Shown here: positions 47,932-57,182 of the stretch, piece after piece | Position numbering within the stretch: the stretch's first letter is position 1 | Layout of the letters: each line of letters opens with the position of its first letter | Source: Thiococcus pfennigii | GTDB taxonomy: Bacteria; Pseudomonadota; Gammaproteobacteria; Chromatiales; Chromatiaceae | Assembly: GCF_016583835.1 (NCBI RefSeq) | Contig: NZ_NRRW01000013.1 | Location: 1-64,000, forward strand | DNA: 64,000 nt | Direction: 5' to 3' | The notes under the pieces: generated by a model | Databases searched by the model: none | What the model was told of the DNA's origin: nothing | What the model saw: only the letters and a program-made list of their open reading frames with translations | Translations under genes and position numbers: made by a program

Positions 47932-48285
47932 TCACGGCGCACCCCGATCAAACGGCCGAAATCGGCCGCGATTCGCCAGGCGCTCGGGCGTGATCTTGTA
48001 GGCATTGACCAGCGCATTGAACCGCCCGCGCTTCTTCGCCGCGCGCCCCGGCGCCACGGGGACGAAGATCACCCGCCCGTCCTCGGCCGCGCGCGTATAG
48101 ACCAGCGTGCTGTGATCACGGTCCCAATAGACCGCGTCCGGTCGGGCGACAACCTCCGGCAGGCCCAGCACCCGCACGGGTTCGGCGCCGTGGACGCGGG
48201 CGAAGGCGGCGACGTCCTCAGCTACGAAGTCGATCGCCTGTACGTCCAGCCCCGGGCGGCGCTGCTCGCGGGGCATGCCGAGCAC
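47932..48285 (-). pseudogene. Fragment resembling a phage-associated toxin nuclease domain
   Basis: 117-codon frame, rich in basic residues: VLGLPEVVARPDAVYWDRDH and VAPGRAAKKRGRFNALVNAY with a C-terminal RFRPF. The pattern is like the barnase/EndoU/RelE-type domain found at the end of Mu-like phage head morphogenesis proteins (PBECR), without the large N-terminal part. I infer a truncated prophage gene; a free-standing small nuclease is an alternative. Confidence 0.35.
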
Positions 48286-48359
48286 CTCGTCGACCCACGC
48301 GGCGAATCAGACTGGCCAAGCAGGCACGGCGGCTCTCGGTCAGCCGTCGGCGGCCCGGC

Positions 48360-49175
48360 TCAGCGCTGGCAGCGGGGGCAGTAGACGCTCGTGCGCTGGC
48401 CGATCCGCTCCTCGCGCAGCGTTGTCCCGCAGCCCGGACAGGGCTCGCCGCCGCGGCCATAGACGTGCAGCGACACCCGGAAGTAGCCGGGCCGGCCGTC
48501 CTCCTGGACGAAGTCGCGCAGGCTGGTGCCGCCCTGGGCGATCGCGTCGGTCAGGACCGCGCGGATCGCCTCGGCCAACCGCTCGTAGCGCGCCAGTCCG
48601 ATCCGCCCGCTGGCGCGCCCTGGGTGGATCCCGGCCAGGTGGAGGGACTCGTTCGCGTAGATGTTGCCGACCCCGACGACATGGTGGGCGTCCATGATGA
48701 AGGGCTTGACGGCGAGGCGCCGGCCCTGGGCCAGCCGATGCAGATGGGCCCCGTCGAAGCCGGGGTCGAGCGGCTCGGGCCCCAGGTCGCGGAGCAGCGG
48801 ATGGGTCTCGGGCGGCTCGGCGGTCCACAAGAGCGCGCCGAAGCGACGCGGATCGCGCAGCCGCACCGCCAGCCCGCCCTCGAGACACAGGTCCAGGTGG
48901 TCGTGCGGGCCGGGCGGCGCGTCGGCCGGGACGATCCGCAAGCTGCCCGACATCCCCAGGTGCAGCAGCAGGGCGCCCCGCTCCAACTCGAAGATCAGGT
49001 ACTTGGCGCGCCGGCGCAGCTGCCGGATGCGCTGCCCGGCAACGCTCGCGTCGGTCGCGACCGGGATCGGGTAGCGCAGACGCCGCTCGCGCACGACCAA
49101 CTGCGCGATCCGCGCCCCATCGACATAGGGGCACAGGCCGCGCCGGGTCGTCTCGACCTCGGGCAGCTCAGGCAT
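48360..49175 (-). CDS. mutM: Formamidopyrimidine-DNA glycosylase
   Basis: Excises 8-oxoguanine and formamidopyrimidines and nicks the abasic site. 271 residues. MPELPEVET supplies the catalytic Pro2 and Glu3; the basic RRAKYLIF near 55 holds the conserved Lys; VGNIYANE lies in the helix-two-turn-helix, and the C-terminal zinc finger has Cys246, Cys249, Cys266 and Cys269. The gene borders the restriction island. Confidence 0.96.
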   Translation of the reverse strand: MPELPEVETTRRGLCPYVDGARIAQLVVRERRLRYPIPVATDASVAGQRIRQLRRRAKYLIFELERGALLLHLGMSGSLRIVPADAPPGPHDHLDLCLEGGLAVRLRDPRRFGALLWTAEPPETHPLLRDLGPEPLDPGFDGAHLHRLAQGRRLAVKPFIMDAHHVVGVGNIYANESLHLAGIHPGRASGRIGLARYERLAEAIRAVLTDAIAQGGTSLRDFVQEDGRPGYFRVSLHVYGRGGEPCPGCGTTLREERIGQRTSVYCPRCQR

Positions 49176-49205
49176 ACGGCCCCGCGCCAGCCCGCGCGCC
49201 GTCGC

Positions 49206-49712
49206 TCAGTAGACCCAGGGGACGAACTTGCGGACCCGACGCGCGTAGTCGGCGTACTCGGGGTGACGCTCGGTCAGCCAGCGCTCCTCGCGACCCGCCT
49301 TGTAGTCGAAGAAGACGAAGCCGACGATCAGGATCGCCAGGTGCGGGAGGCTCGCCGTGAAGGCGACCCAGCCGAGGGCGGCGAAGAGCTGGCTGCTGTA
49401 GAGGGGGTGGCGCACGAGGGCATAGACGCCGTGCTGGACGAGCCGGTTGTGATTGACCGGATAGGGCAGCGGCGTCAGGTACTCGCGGATGTGCAACGAC
49501 CCCAGGGCACCGAAGGCCAGGGCGACGAGCCAGGTCGGCACCAGGACCGCCCAGCGCAGGGGCGCCCAAGCGGCGAGCTGCTCGGGCGTGGTCAGCGGGC
49601 TCCAGGTCGGCGTCAGGATGAAGCCGAACATCAGCGCGAACTGGATGACGACCAGGACCTCGCCGCGGCGGCCGTACCAGGGTTTGGGTCTGCGGGTAGC
49701 GGATGGACTCAT
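49206..49712 (-). CDS. Isoprenylcysteine carboxyl methyltransferase-family membrane protein
   Basis: 168 residues with four to five transmembrane segments (about 18-40, 52-75, 108-135). HGVYALVRHPLYSSQL is the S-adenosylmethionine-binding signature of the ICMT/PEMT family, and EERWLTERHPEYADYARRV follows as usual. Bacterial members methylate lipids or isoprenoid quinone-related molecules; the substrate is not known. It lies 30 bases downstream of mutM's start on the same strand and upstream of it in transcription. Confidence 0.85.
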   Translation of the reverse strand: MSPSATRRPKPWYGRRGEVLVVIQFALMFGFILTPTWSPLTTPEQLAAWAPLRWAVLVPTWLVALAFGALGSLHIREYLTPLPYPVNHNRLVQHGVYALVRHPLYSSQLFAALGWVAFTASLPHLAILIVGFVFFDYKAGREERWLTERHPEYADYARRVRKFVPWVY

Positions 49713-49764
49713 AGACGCTGTCCTGCTGGGGATCCTTCTCGAGGACCGGATGGCGGGTCGAGTG

Positions 49765-50733
49765 TCAGGCCTGGGCGGCGCGCTTGGCCCGCCGGCGTAG
49801 CCAGACCTCGAGCCCCTGGGAGTTGAGCTGCCGATCGACGCTGAACAGCCGCTCGAGCTCGGCCTCGTCGAGGGCGGTGCCGTGGGCCTGCGCGCGCTCG
49901 ATCAGGTAGGCGCCGACGGCGCGGGCGAGGCGCGCCTCCCGCTCGGCATCGGCCCGCCCCTCTTCGGCCAGGGCCAGGGCGGCCATGTCGCGGACGCTCT
50001 GGCGCAGCCCGTCGACGAGCTCGGCCGGGCGGTCGACGCGACCGTAGTGGGTCAGGTACATCGCCTGCGGGTCGAAGGACATGAGCCGGTCCAGGCTCGC
50101 GAGCCAGAGGTCCGGGTCGAAGGCGACCGGGGTCGTCGGCGCGTACAGGAACGGCCCGCGGTCGGTGTCGAGCTCGCGGTAAGAGATGCCGAAGGTGTCG
50201 CCGGTGAAGAAGCCGCGGGTCTTCTCATCGAAGATGCAGCCATGGTGGTTCGCATGGCCCGGGGTGTCGATGAAGACCAGCTTGCGCCCGGCGAGGTCGA
50301 GCGTCAGCCCGTCCTCGGCGAGCGTCGTGCGCTCGGCCAGGACCGGCACCAGGCGCTCGAAGTCGCGGGCGAAGCCCTCCTCGCCATAGACCTCGATCGC
50401 CCCGGCCGTCAGCTTGCTCGGGTCGATGAGGTGCGGGGCGCCCTTCGGGTGGACGATCAGGCGCGCCCGCGGGCAGGCGGCCATCAGCGACCCGCTGCCG
50501 CCGGCGTGGTCGAGATGCACGTGGGTCGGGATCACATAGTCGACGTGCGCCGGGGTCAGGCCCAGCTCGGCGATGACGGCCAGCAGGGTCGGGACCGAGC
50601 GGGCCGTGCCCGTGTCGACGAAGGCCAGGCGGTCGGCCTCGCGCACCAGATAGCAGGCGGCCAGGCCGTGGCGATAGAGGCCGGTGTCGATGCAATAGAT
50701 CCCGTCGGCGATCTCTTGATAGGGCAGGGACAT
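49765..50733 (-). CDS. MBL-fold metallo-hydrolase
   Basis: 322 residues. HVHLDHAGG (His71, His73, Asp75, His76) is the zinc motif of metallo-beta-lactamase-fold enzymes; DTPGHANHHG and LTHYGR supply further ligands. The C-terminal helical extension from about 235 is typical of glyoxalase-like or lactonase subgroups. ATG 50733 has GGAG at the right spacing; an ATG nine bases upstream is too close to it. Substrate unknown. Confidence 0.87.
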   Translation of the reverse strand: MSLPYQEIADGIYCIDTGLYRHGLAACYLVREADRLAFVDTGTARSVPTLLAVIAELGLTPAHVDYVIPTHVHLDHAGGSGSLMAACPRARLIVHPKGAPHLIDPSKLTAGAIEVYGEEGFARDFERLVPVLAERTTLAEDGLTLDLAGRKLVFIDTPGHANHHGCIFDEKTRGFFTGDTFGISYRELDTDRGPFLYAPTTPVAFDPDLWLASLDRLMSFDPQAMYLTHYGRVDRPAELVDGLRQSVRDMAALALAEEGRADAEREARLARAVGAYLIERAQAHGTALDEAELERLFSVDRQLNSQGLEVWLRRRAKRAAQA

Positions 50734-50813
50734 CTTGGTCATCTCCAGGGTCTTCGCCCGGCTCGCCGCGCCGCATGGCGCTCGATCCGGCTCGAACAAG
50801 GGTCGAAGTGGGC

Positions 50814-51476
50814 TCAATCGGGGTCGAATCGGTAGTCGAGCAGCGCGACGTCGCGGGCGAAGTGCCGGGCGACCAGCTCGGCCGTCTCCTCGTCGTAGTA
50901 GGCGCGGTAGTCGCGCCGGCGATCGGTCGCCTGACGGCGGTGCGGCAGCGGTGGCGGGGCGATCCCGATGTGGCCGCAGGCCGTCGCGAAGTCCTCGACG
51001 AGGCGCTCGTAGCGGCCGATGAAGTCGACGACGACGCGCCCATGCAGGTCGATCAGATAGTCCGATTGCAGCTCGATCGAGGTATCCAGGTGATACTGAT
51101 ATGGGCGCTGCGGGTCGAGCTTCCAGCGCAGGAAATCGGCGAACTCCGTGTGTCCGCCGAGGAACTGGGGGCGCTCACGACGGATGTGGTGGAACGAACT
51201 GACCTGCAGATCCCACGGGTTGCGCACGAACGCGAACTTGAACAGCGACGCGAAGACCTCGTGGGGCAGGAGCTCCTTCGCCGCGATCACCTTCGCGTGG
51301 CGCGGCAGCTTGACCGCCAGGCGATGGCCGCTCAGGTGGCTGAAGCGGTTGCACAGATAGATCGGCAGCGCCCAGGGGTCGCGCCAGCGCTGGCGCTGCA
51401 ACGCGGCGCGCACGCTCGTGCCGCCGGTCTTGGCGATGTGGACGAAAAGGAATTTATACTTGGGCGAGAGCAGCAT
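50814..51476 (-). CDS. Sulfotransferase-family protein
   Basis: 220 residues. HIAKTGGTS (13-21) is the 5'-phosphosulfate loop for PAPS and FAFVRNPWDLQVSSFHH the 3'-phosphate motif, both of the sulfotransferase family 2 type. It likely transfers sulfate to a carbohydrate or other surface acceptor. ATG 51476 (MLLSPKYKFLFVH) matches the family start; ATG 51497 is possible. It is divergent from a lipoprotein gene across 108 bases. Confidence 0.87.
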   Translation of the reverse strand: MLLSPKYKFLFVHIAKTGGTSVRAALQRQRWRDPWALPIYLCNRFSHLSGHRLAVKLPRHAKVIAAKELLPHEVFASLFKFAFVRNPWDLQVSSFHHIRRERPQFLGGHTEFADFLRWKLDPQRPYQYHLDTSIELQSDYLIDLHGRVVVDFIGRYERLVEDFATACGHIGIAPPPLPHRRQATDRRRDYRAYYDEETAELVARHFARDVALLDYRFDPD

Positions 51477-51584
51477 GGGGTGCCATTCTATCAGCATCGC
51501 CGGGCCGCGACGGCCGCGGCGGGATCGTTGCGGGCCGAGCCCACTCGGACCGGGCCCATTTCGGGGACGCTTGCGAGGGAAGCG

Positions 51585-52085
51585 ATGAACAGGATCACAG
51601 CGTTTGCGGGCGCCGCCGCGCTCCTGGCCGGCGGCTGCACGACGGTCGAGCCGATGGATTACGCGAGGACGCTCTGCGAGACGGTGCCGCGCGCGGAGTT
51701 CAGCACCTGTGCGAGCCGCGTGCTCGACCACTACCGCGCCTCGGCCCGGATGACGGACACGCCGTTCGGCTACAGCACCTCCGGCCCGTTCGCGATGGTC
51801 ATCGCCGACCAGCTCTACCTCGGGCGCTATCGCTCCGACCCGTTCGCGGCGGCCTTCGAGGCGGCCCACGACGGCGAGGTCTGCCGCGGCCACTACGACG
51901 CCGGCGCCGGCTCGTTCGACGCGATCCTCGCCGTGCGCTGCGACGACGGGCGCACCGGCACCGCCGACCTCGTCCTCGACCAGGGCGGGCGCAACGGCAT
52001 CGGCACCGTCCAATTCGACGATGGCACCAGGGGACGGATCGTCTTCGGCCATGGGGCCGCCGGCGCGGCGCCGTCGGGGGCCTGA
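51585..52085 (+). CDS. Predicted lipoprotein of unknown function
   Basis: 166 residues. The signal peptide ends in the lipobox LLAGGC, Cys near residue 19, so the mature protein is lipid-anchored. The rest has paired cysteines and a beta-rich C-terminal half (GTADLVLDQGGRNGIGTVQF, GRIVFGHG). ATG 51585 follows GAGGGA. No family recognised; the periodic GxGT-type strands suggest a small beta sandwich. Confidence 0.8.
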   Translation: MNRITAFAGAAALLAGGCTTVEPMDYARTLCETVPRAEFSTCASRVLDHYRASARMTDTPFGYSTSGPFAMVIADQLYLGRYRSDPFAAAFEAAHDGEVCRGHYDAGAGSFDAILAVRCDDGRTGTADLVLDQGGRNGIGTVQFDDGTRGRIVFGHGAAGAAPSGA

Positions 52086-52157
52086 TCCGTCATCGCTTCA
52101 CGGCGCCGCGGGCGTCACGGGGCGGCCGGCGCGGCGCCCCTCGCAGAGGAGATCGAC

Positions 52158-52874
52158 ATGTCGAACCTTCCCGTCGCCGTCGTCACCGGGGCCTACCGCG
52201 GGATCGGCCTCGCGACCTGCCGGGCGCTGGCCGAGCGCGGCTACGCCGTCGTCCTCACCGCGCGGCGCGAGGCGCCCGGTCGCGAGGCGGCCGAGGCCCT
52301 GCGGCGCGCCGGCCACGCGGCAATCCACTTCCAGCCGCTCGATGTCACCGACGGGGCCTCGATCGAGCGCCTGGCGCGCTTCATCGAGGAGACCTTCGGG
52401 CGGCTCGACTGCCTGGTCAACAACGCCGGCATCTTCCCCGACCCGGACCCGGCGTCCGAGGCGGCCAGCATCTTCGCGGCCGATGCCGAGGCGCTGCGGA
52501 CCGGCTTCGAGACCAATACGATCGCACCGCTGCGCCTCTGCCAGGCGCTGATCCCGCTGATGCGGGGCGAGGGGCGGGTCGTCAACGTCAGCTCCGGGAT
52601 GGGCCAGCTCCAGGAGATGAACGGCCGCTGCCCGGGCTATCGGCTGTCGAAGACCGCCCTCAACGCCGTCACGCGCATCTTCGCCGACGAGCTGCGCGGC
52701 ACCGGGGTCAAGGTCAACTCGGTCTGTCCGGGCTGGGTGCGCACCGAGATGGGCGGCGCCGAGGCGCCCCGCTCGCCGGAGGAGGGCGCCCGCGGCATCG
52801 TCTGGGCCGCGACACTACCGGCCGACGGACCGAGCGGCGGCTTCTTCCGCGACGGCGAGCCGATCTCCTGGTAG
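52158..52874 (+). CDS. Short-chain dehydrogenase/reductase
   Basis: 238 residues. TGAYRGIG binds NADP(H), NNAG follows at about 92, and the catalytic Ser-Tyr-Lys set is in VSSG, GYRLSKTALN. PGWVRTEMGG is the usual post-catalytic stretch. It resembles carbonyl reductase-type SDRs; substrate unknown. A GAGGAG ribosome site precedes ATG 52158. The methyltransferase follows after 26 bases. Confidence 0.9.
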   Translation: MSNLPVAVVTGAYRGIGLATCRALAERGYAVVLTARREAPGREAAEALRRAGHAAIHFQPLDVTDGASIERLARFIEETFGRLDCLVNNAGIFPDPDPASEAASIFAADAEALRTGFETNTIAPLRLCQALIPLMRGEGRVVNVSSGMGQLQEMNGRCPGYRLSKTALNAVTRIFADELRGTGVKVNSVCPGWVRTEMGGAEAPRSPEEGARGIVWAATLPADGPSGGFFRDGEPISW

Positions 52875-52900
52875 CGACTGGTGGCGACGCGCACCGCCTC

Positions 52901-53713
52901 GTGACATCGGACTACATCCACGGCTACTCGCGCCGCGAGCAGCAGCGGCTCGTCGCCCAGGCGCGGGTGCTGGCGCCGCACGTCTTCGCCGGGCTCGACC
53001 TGGGCACGGGCGGGCGGCTGCTCGAGATCGGCTGCGGGGTCGGCGCCGAGCTCGACCTGATCCACCGCCAATGGCCGGGCCTGACCCTGACCGGCATCGA
53101 CCGCAGCGCCCACCACCTGGCCGCCGCGCACGATCGGCTGGCGTCCGCGATCGCCGAGGACCGGGTGCGGCTCGTGCATGGCAAGGCCGAGCGGCTGCCG
53201 TTCGCCACCGGCTGCTTCGATCGGGTCATGACCGTCTGGCTGCTCGAACACGTCGCCGACCCGACCCGAGTCCTCGCCGAGGCCCTGCGGGTGCTCGCCC
53301 CCGACGGCGAACTGATCTGCACCGAGGTCGACAACCGCTGCTTCGGCTTCACCCCGGCACGACCGGCGATCGCCGCCTGGTGGCGGTACCTCAACGCCTG
53401 CCAGGCAGACGCCGGCGGCCACCCCTTCATCGGCGGGCACCTGTACCGGATCGCCAAGGACCTGGGGGCGCGCCGGATCGCCACCGAGACGATCGCCGTC
53501 ATCGCCAGCCAACTCGACCCGGCGCGGCGGGCGCTCCAACTCGACTACCTCGAAGACCTGCTCCTCTCGGCGGCGCCGAGCCTGGCGGCGGCCCAACTGG
53601 TCGGGGGGGGCGACATCGCCGCGCTGAAGGCCGACTTCGCCGCGGCCCGCGCCGACGAGACGATCGAGTTCCGCTACTTCGCGGTGCGCCTGCGCTGCCA
53701 GACGCCGCGGTGA
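52901..53713 (+). CDS. Class I SAM-dependent methyltransferase
   Basis: 270 residues. LLEIGCGVGAELDL (about 40-53) is motif I, GIDRSAHHL motif post I, LPFATGCFDRVMTVWLLEHV motif II, all of the Methyltransf_11 type. The start is GTG 52901 (MTSDYIHGYS). The acceptor cannot be told. It likely forms an operon with the preceding reductase. Confidence 0.87.
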   Translation: MTSDYIHGYSRREQQRLVAQARVLAPHVFAGLDLGTGGRLLEIGCGVGAELDLIHRQWPGLTLTGIDRSAHHLAAAHDRLASAIAEDRVRLVHGKAERLPFATGCFDRVMTVWLLEHVADPTRVLAEALRVLAPDGELICTEVDNRCFGFTPARPAIAAWWRYLNACQADAGGHPFIGGHLYRIAKDLGARRIATETIAVIASQLDPARRALQLDYLEDLLLSAAPSLAAAQLVGGGDIAALKADFAAARADETIEFRYFAVRLRCQTPR

Positions 53714-53734
53714 CCGATCCGGCGGCGACGCCCG

Positions 53735-54082
53735 CTACGAATGATCGAAGCTCAAGGCGTCCAGGAACCGGCTGCGATAGGCGGCGGAGGCAAAGGCCTG
53801 CGCGACGTCGCGCAGCACCTGGACCCGGATCTCGCGGGTGCCCCAGACGCCCTCCTTGCGCAGCGTGAAGATCTCGGCGGCCCCACCGCAGACCAGCTCG
53901 CGGCCGCTCAGCCGATAGCCGGCCCCTTGGAGGGCGCCAAGCGTGCTCGTCAGTTCGGCGACAGGCCGGGGATTGGCGGCCGGCAGCTCGCCATGGACGG
54001 CCCGGGCGTCCAGATAGGCGGAGAAGACGGGTGCGCTGAAGGCGATCAGCAGGATCGCGGACAAGGACAGTCGATGACGCAT
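53735..54082 (-). CDS. Small exported protein of unknown function
   Basis: 115 residues with a signal peptide or membrane anchor (LSLSAILLIAFSAPVFSAY). The mature part has a single Cys (VCGGAAEIFTLRKEGVW) and no motif I know. Its stop lies 21 bases from the end of the convergent methyltransferase gene. Intact frame, coherent signal sequence; otherwise hypothetical. Confidence 0.6.
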   Translation of the reverse strand: MRHRLSLSAILLIAFSAPVFSAYLDARAVHGELPAANPRPVAELTSTLGALQGAGYRLSGRELVCGGAAEIFTLRKEGVWGTREIRVQVLRDVAQAFASAAYRSRFLDALSFDHS

Positions 54083-54490
54083 CGGTGGACCCCCATATCA
54101 GGTCATGTCGGCAGGCGACGGAGGCGCGCAGGACGGTCTCCCGGCCCCCGGCTCGTCGGGCGATGGCATCGTGCTGACGACCTCGACGACGCGTGGCTGG
54201 CACGCACCGCCGAGGCGATTGGCTGGATCGGCCCCTGTCGGGATTATATGCAAATACGACTTGTTCGCGCTAAGCTATGCGAGGGGCGGTCGGGTCGCGG
54301 CGTGTAGAATTGGCCGAGCCGGCCCAGGCGGTCGTCGGGGCGCCGCCTTGAACGGGCCGCGAGCGGCGAAACAGGCCCCTGCCGGAGCCGAACCGGCAGC
54401 GGCGCCCGGGCCGTTCCCGGGATGCGGGCCGCCTCGCCCCGAGGCCCCGAGGGGGCCACCGGCGAGCTTCGACAGCGCAAGGGCGACATC
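54083..54490. other. Intergenic region upstream of the slp pair
   Basis: 408 bases between divergent genes. It holds an AT-rich patch at 54243-54280 and a -10-like TAGAAT at 54305-54310 that would give a 170-base leader for slp. No -35 of quality and no RNA structure I can name; no gene. Confidence 0.4.
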
Positions 54491-55021
54491 ATGCGATCCA
54501 TCTCTGTCTCTTCTGTGTTGGCCGTGCTGCTGGCGCTCACCGGCTGCGCGACCGGGGTGCCGGAGGCGATCCGCCAGGCCCCACCCACCCAGGTCGCCGT
54601 CGCCGATGTCCAGCGCGAGGCACCCCGGTTCATTGGCCAGACGGTGCGTTGGGGCGGGAGCATCCTCGCCGTGCACAACCGCGCGCAGGTCACCGAGATC
54701 GAGCTGCTCGCCCGCCCGCTCGGCGTCGCCGGCGAACCCGACGCGCAGGCCACGGGTAGCGGGCGCTTCCTCGCCGAGATCCCGGGCTTCCTCGACCCGG
54801 CCGAATACCCGGAGGGCCGGCGGCTGACCGTGAGCGGCCGGCTCGTCCGGACCGAGACCCGCCCGGTCGGCGACTACCCCTACGCCTATCCGGTCGTCGC
54901 GACCGAGAGCTGGCACCTCTGGCCCGAACCGCCGGAGGCGCGCGACATCCCCTACTACGGCTATCCCTGGTACGACCGCTGGTACCCCTACCGACCCTGG
55001 CATTATCCCTACCCCTGGTGA
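54491..55021 (+). CDS. Slp-family outer membrane lipoprotein (1)
   Basis: 176 residues. The lipobox ALTGC puts the lipid anchor at about Cys18. The body follows Slp (starvation lipoprotein) with FIGQTVRWGGSILAVHNRAQ and GRFLAEIPGFLDPAEYPEGRRLTV in parts. The last 30 residues are almost only Tyr, Trp, Pro, Arg and Asp, an unusual aromatic tail. ATG 54491 is chosen at the signal peptide. A paralogue follows after six bases. Confidence 0.88.
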   Translation: MRSISVSSVLAVLLALTGCATGVPEAIRQAPPTQVAVADVQREAPRFIGQTVRWGGSILAVHNRAQVTEIELLARPLGVAGEPDAQATGSGRFLAEIPGFLDPAEYPEGRRLTVSGRLVRTETRPVGDYPYAYPVVATESWHLWPEPPEARDIPYYGYPWYDRWYPYRPWHYPYPW

Positions 55022-55027
55022 ACCTCG

Positions 55028-55603
55028 ATGATCCGTGAACCGATCCCGCGCCCGATAAGGACCCCGGCGAGCTGGGCGGCCGCGACCGCGCTAGCGCTGG
55101 CGGCCCTGACGGGCCTGACCGGGTGCGCGACCACCGGCGACTGCCCGGAGGCGATCGGCAGCCGGGACCTCACGCCAGCGGCCATCGCCGCCACCGGGGC
55201 GAGCGCCCACACGGGGCGGCTCGTGCAGTGGGGGGGCGTGCTGATCGAGGCGCGCAACCGCCGCGAACGCACCGAACTGGAGGTGCTCGGCTATCCGCTC
55301 GATGGCTGCGGTCGACCGCGGGTGCAGGCCGAGTCGGTGGGGCGCTTCCTGATCGTCAGACCTGGCTACCTGGAGACCGCCGAGCTACGGCCCGGGCGCC
55401 TGGTCACGGCCAGCGGGTGCCTCCTCGGGAGCGAGGCCGCACGCGTCGGCGAGGTCCCCTACCCGCTCCCGATGCTGGAGAGCTTCAAGCCCCATCTCTG
55501 GCCGGCCGAGCCGACCGGCGGCCCGGCCATGCGGCCGTGGGTGACGATCGGCATCGGCGGCGGCAGCGGCGGGGTCGGCGGTGGCGTCGGCGTCGCCTTC
55601 TGA
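55028..55603 (+). CDS. Slp-family outer membrane lipoprotein (2)
   Basis: 191 residues, lipobox GLTGC (Cys near 33). HTGRLVQWGGVLIEARNRRERTELEVL and RFLIVRPGYLETAELRPGRLV correspond to the Slp core of its neighbour, with moderate identity. The C-terminus is a Gly-Val run (GIGGGSGGVGGGVGVAF) instead of the aromatic tail. The pair is co-transcribed. Slp proteins are induced in stationary phase or acid stress in E. coli; here regulation is unknown. Confidence 0.88.
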   Translation: MIREPIPRPIRTPASWAAATALALAALTGLTGCATTGDCPEAIGSRDLTPAAIAATGASAHTGRLVQWGGVLIEARNRRERTELEVLGYPLDGCGRPRVQAESVGRFLIVRPGYLETAELRPGRLVTASGCLLGSEAARVGEVPYPLPMLESFKPHLWPAEPTGGPAMRPWVTIGIGGGSGGVGGGVGVAF

Positions 55604-55618
55604 GTCACAATCGGCGGC

Positions 55619-56905
55619 ATGAGCGAGATTGTTCTGATCAATGTCACGGGCCCCGATCGGCCCGGAATCACGGCGGGCCTGACCGGCGTCTTGGGGCGCT
55701 ACGGCATCCCGATCCTCGATATCGGCCAGTCCGTGATCCACGACACGCTGGCCCTCGGACTGCTGGTCGAACTGCCCGACGACTCGGCCTCGTGCGCCCT
55801 GTTCAAGGACCTGCTCTTCACCGGGCACGGCCTGGGGCTGACGCTGCGCTTCTCGCCGATCCCGGCCCCCGACTACGAGGCCTGGGTGCAGGAGCAGGGC
55901 CAGCCCCGGCATATCCTGACCCTGCTCGGCTGGGAGATCAGCGCCCGGCACCTGGCGGCGGTCGCCGGAGTCGTCGCCGAGTACGGCCTCAACATCGACC
56001 AGATCACGCGCCTCACAGGGCGCATCTCGCGCGTGGCGCAAGCGCCGCGCCGGCCGGCCTCGGTGCAGCTCTCGCTACGCGGCCGCGTCGCCGACCTCGC
56101 GGCCCTGCACGGCGCCTTTCTGCGCCTCGGGCAGGCCCACGGCGTCGACATCGCGATCCAGGAGGACGACATCTTCCGGCGCAACCGCCGACTCGTCTGT
56201 TTCGACATGGACTCGACACTGATCCAGGCCGAGGTCATCGACGAGTTGGCCGCCGCGGCCGGGGTCGGCGAGCAGGTGGCCGCGATCACGGCCGCGGCGA
56301 TGCGCGGCGAGCTCGACTTCGAGGCGAGCTTCCGCGAGCGTCTGGCCCTGCTGCGTGGACTCGACGAGCGGGTCCTAGCCGACATCGCCGCGCGGCTGCC
56401 GATCACGCCCGGGGCCGACCGGCTGATCGCAGCCCTCAAGCAGCTCGGCTACCGGGTCGCGATCCTCTCGGGGGGCTTCCGCTACTTCGCCGAGCACCTC
56501 CAGCGCCGCTTCGGCATCGACTATGTCCATGCCAACGAGCTGGAGATCCGCGCCGGGCGACTGACCGGCGAGGTCGCGGGCGAGATCGTCGACGGCCGGC
56601 GCAAGGCGGAGCTGCTGCGCGAGATCGCCGCGCGCGAGGGGATCCGCCTCGAGCAGGTGATCGCCGTCGGCGACGGCGCCAACGACCTGCCGATGCTCGC
56701 GATCGCCGGCCTCGGGATCGCCTTCCATGCGAAGCCCGTGGTCCAGGAGCAGGCGCGACACTCGATCGCGAACGTCGGCCTCGACGGCATCCTCTACCTG
56801 CTCGGCATGCGGGATCGGGACATGGCGGACCTGGCCGCGGCCCTCGACCGATCGACGACGAAGCGACCCCGACCCACCACGGAGGCGCCCGGCCGCGCGC
56901 CGTGA
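55619..56905 (+). CDS. serB: Phosphoserine phosphatase with ACT domains
   Basis: Last step of serine synthesis. 428 residues: two ACT-like domains (about 4-76 and 98-168) that sense amino acids, then a HAD phosphatase with FDMDSTLI (nucleophile Asp near 200), the Lys motif and GDGANDLPML. It is longer than E. coli SerB (322) because of the second ACT domain, like mycobacterial SerB2. A Pro/Arg-rich tail follows. Starts 15 bases after the second slp gene. Confidence 0.94.
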   Translation: MSEIVLINVTGPDRPGITAGLTGVLGRYGIPILDIGQSVIHDTLALGLLVELPDDSASCALFKDLLFTGHGLGLTLRFSPIPAPDYEAWVQEQGQPRHILTLLGWEISARHLAAVAGVVAEYGLNIDQITRLTGRISRVAQAPRRPASVQLSLRGRVADLAALHGAFLRLGQAHGVDIAIQEDDIFRRNRRLVCFDMDSTLIQAEVIDELAAAAGVGEQVAAITAAAMRGELDFEASFRERLALLRGLDERVLADIAARLPITPGADRLIAALKQLGYRVAILSGGFRYFAEHLQRRFGIDYVHANELEIRAGRLTGEVAGEIVDGRRKAELLREIAAREGIRLEQVIAVGDGANDLPMLAIAGLGIAFHAKPVVQEQARHSIANVGLDGILYLLGMRDRDMADLAAALDRSTTKRPRPTTEAPGRAP

Positions 56906-57182
56906 GGGGCGGGGCCGCGCGAACCGTGCGCCGGATTCCGAAATCCAGCAGCCGCCGGCCGACCTCGTGGCCGAGACCTTGCTTCGAGACGCTTGTCGAG
57001 CTAGGTTGGTCGATGTGCGTTCAGATGCTGAACGGACCGACCTCGACCGGCTGACAACGATTCGAGAATTAGCGGTACGGCTAGGCCACGATGCTGGGTT
57101 ACGCTGCGCCCACTCGACGAAGGCAACGGTTAGCTCGGAACCCTGAACGCCCTTTTCCGCAGATGCAGAAGGGATTTCGCCG

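Noticed and set aside
56906-57182. Open frame continuing past serB toward rfaH
   Set aside because: The short translated stretches here match nothing I know and change frame; only a GGGTTACGCTGCGCCC fragment recalls the repeat families. I see no supportable gene.
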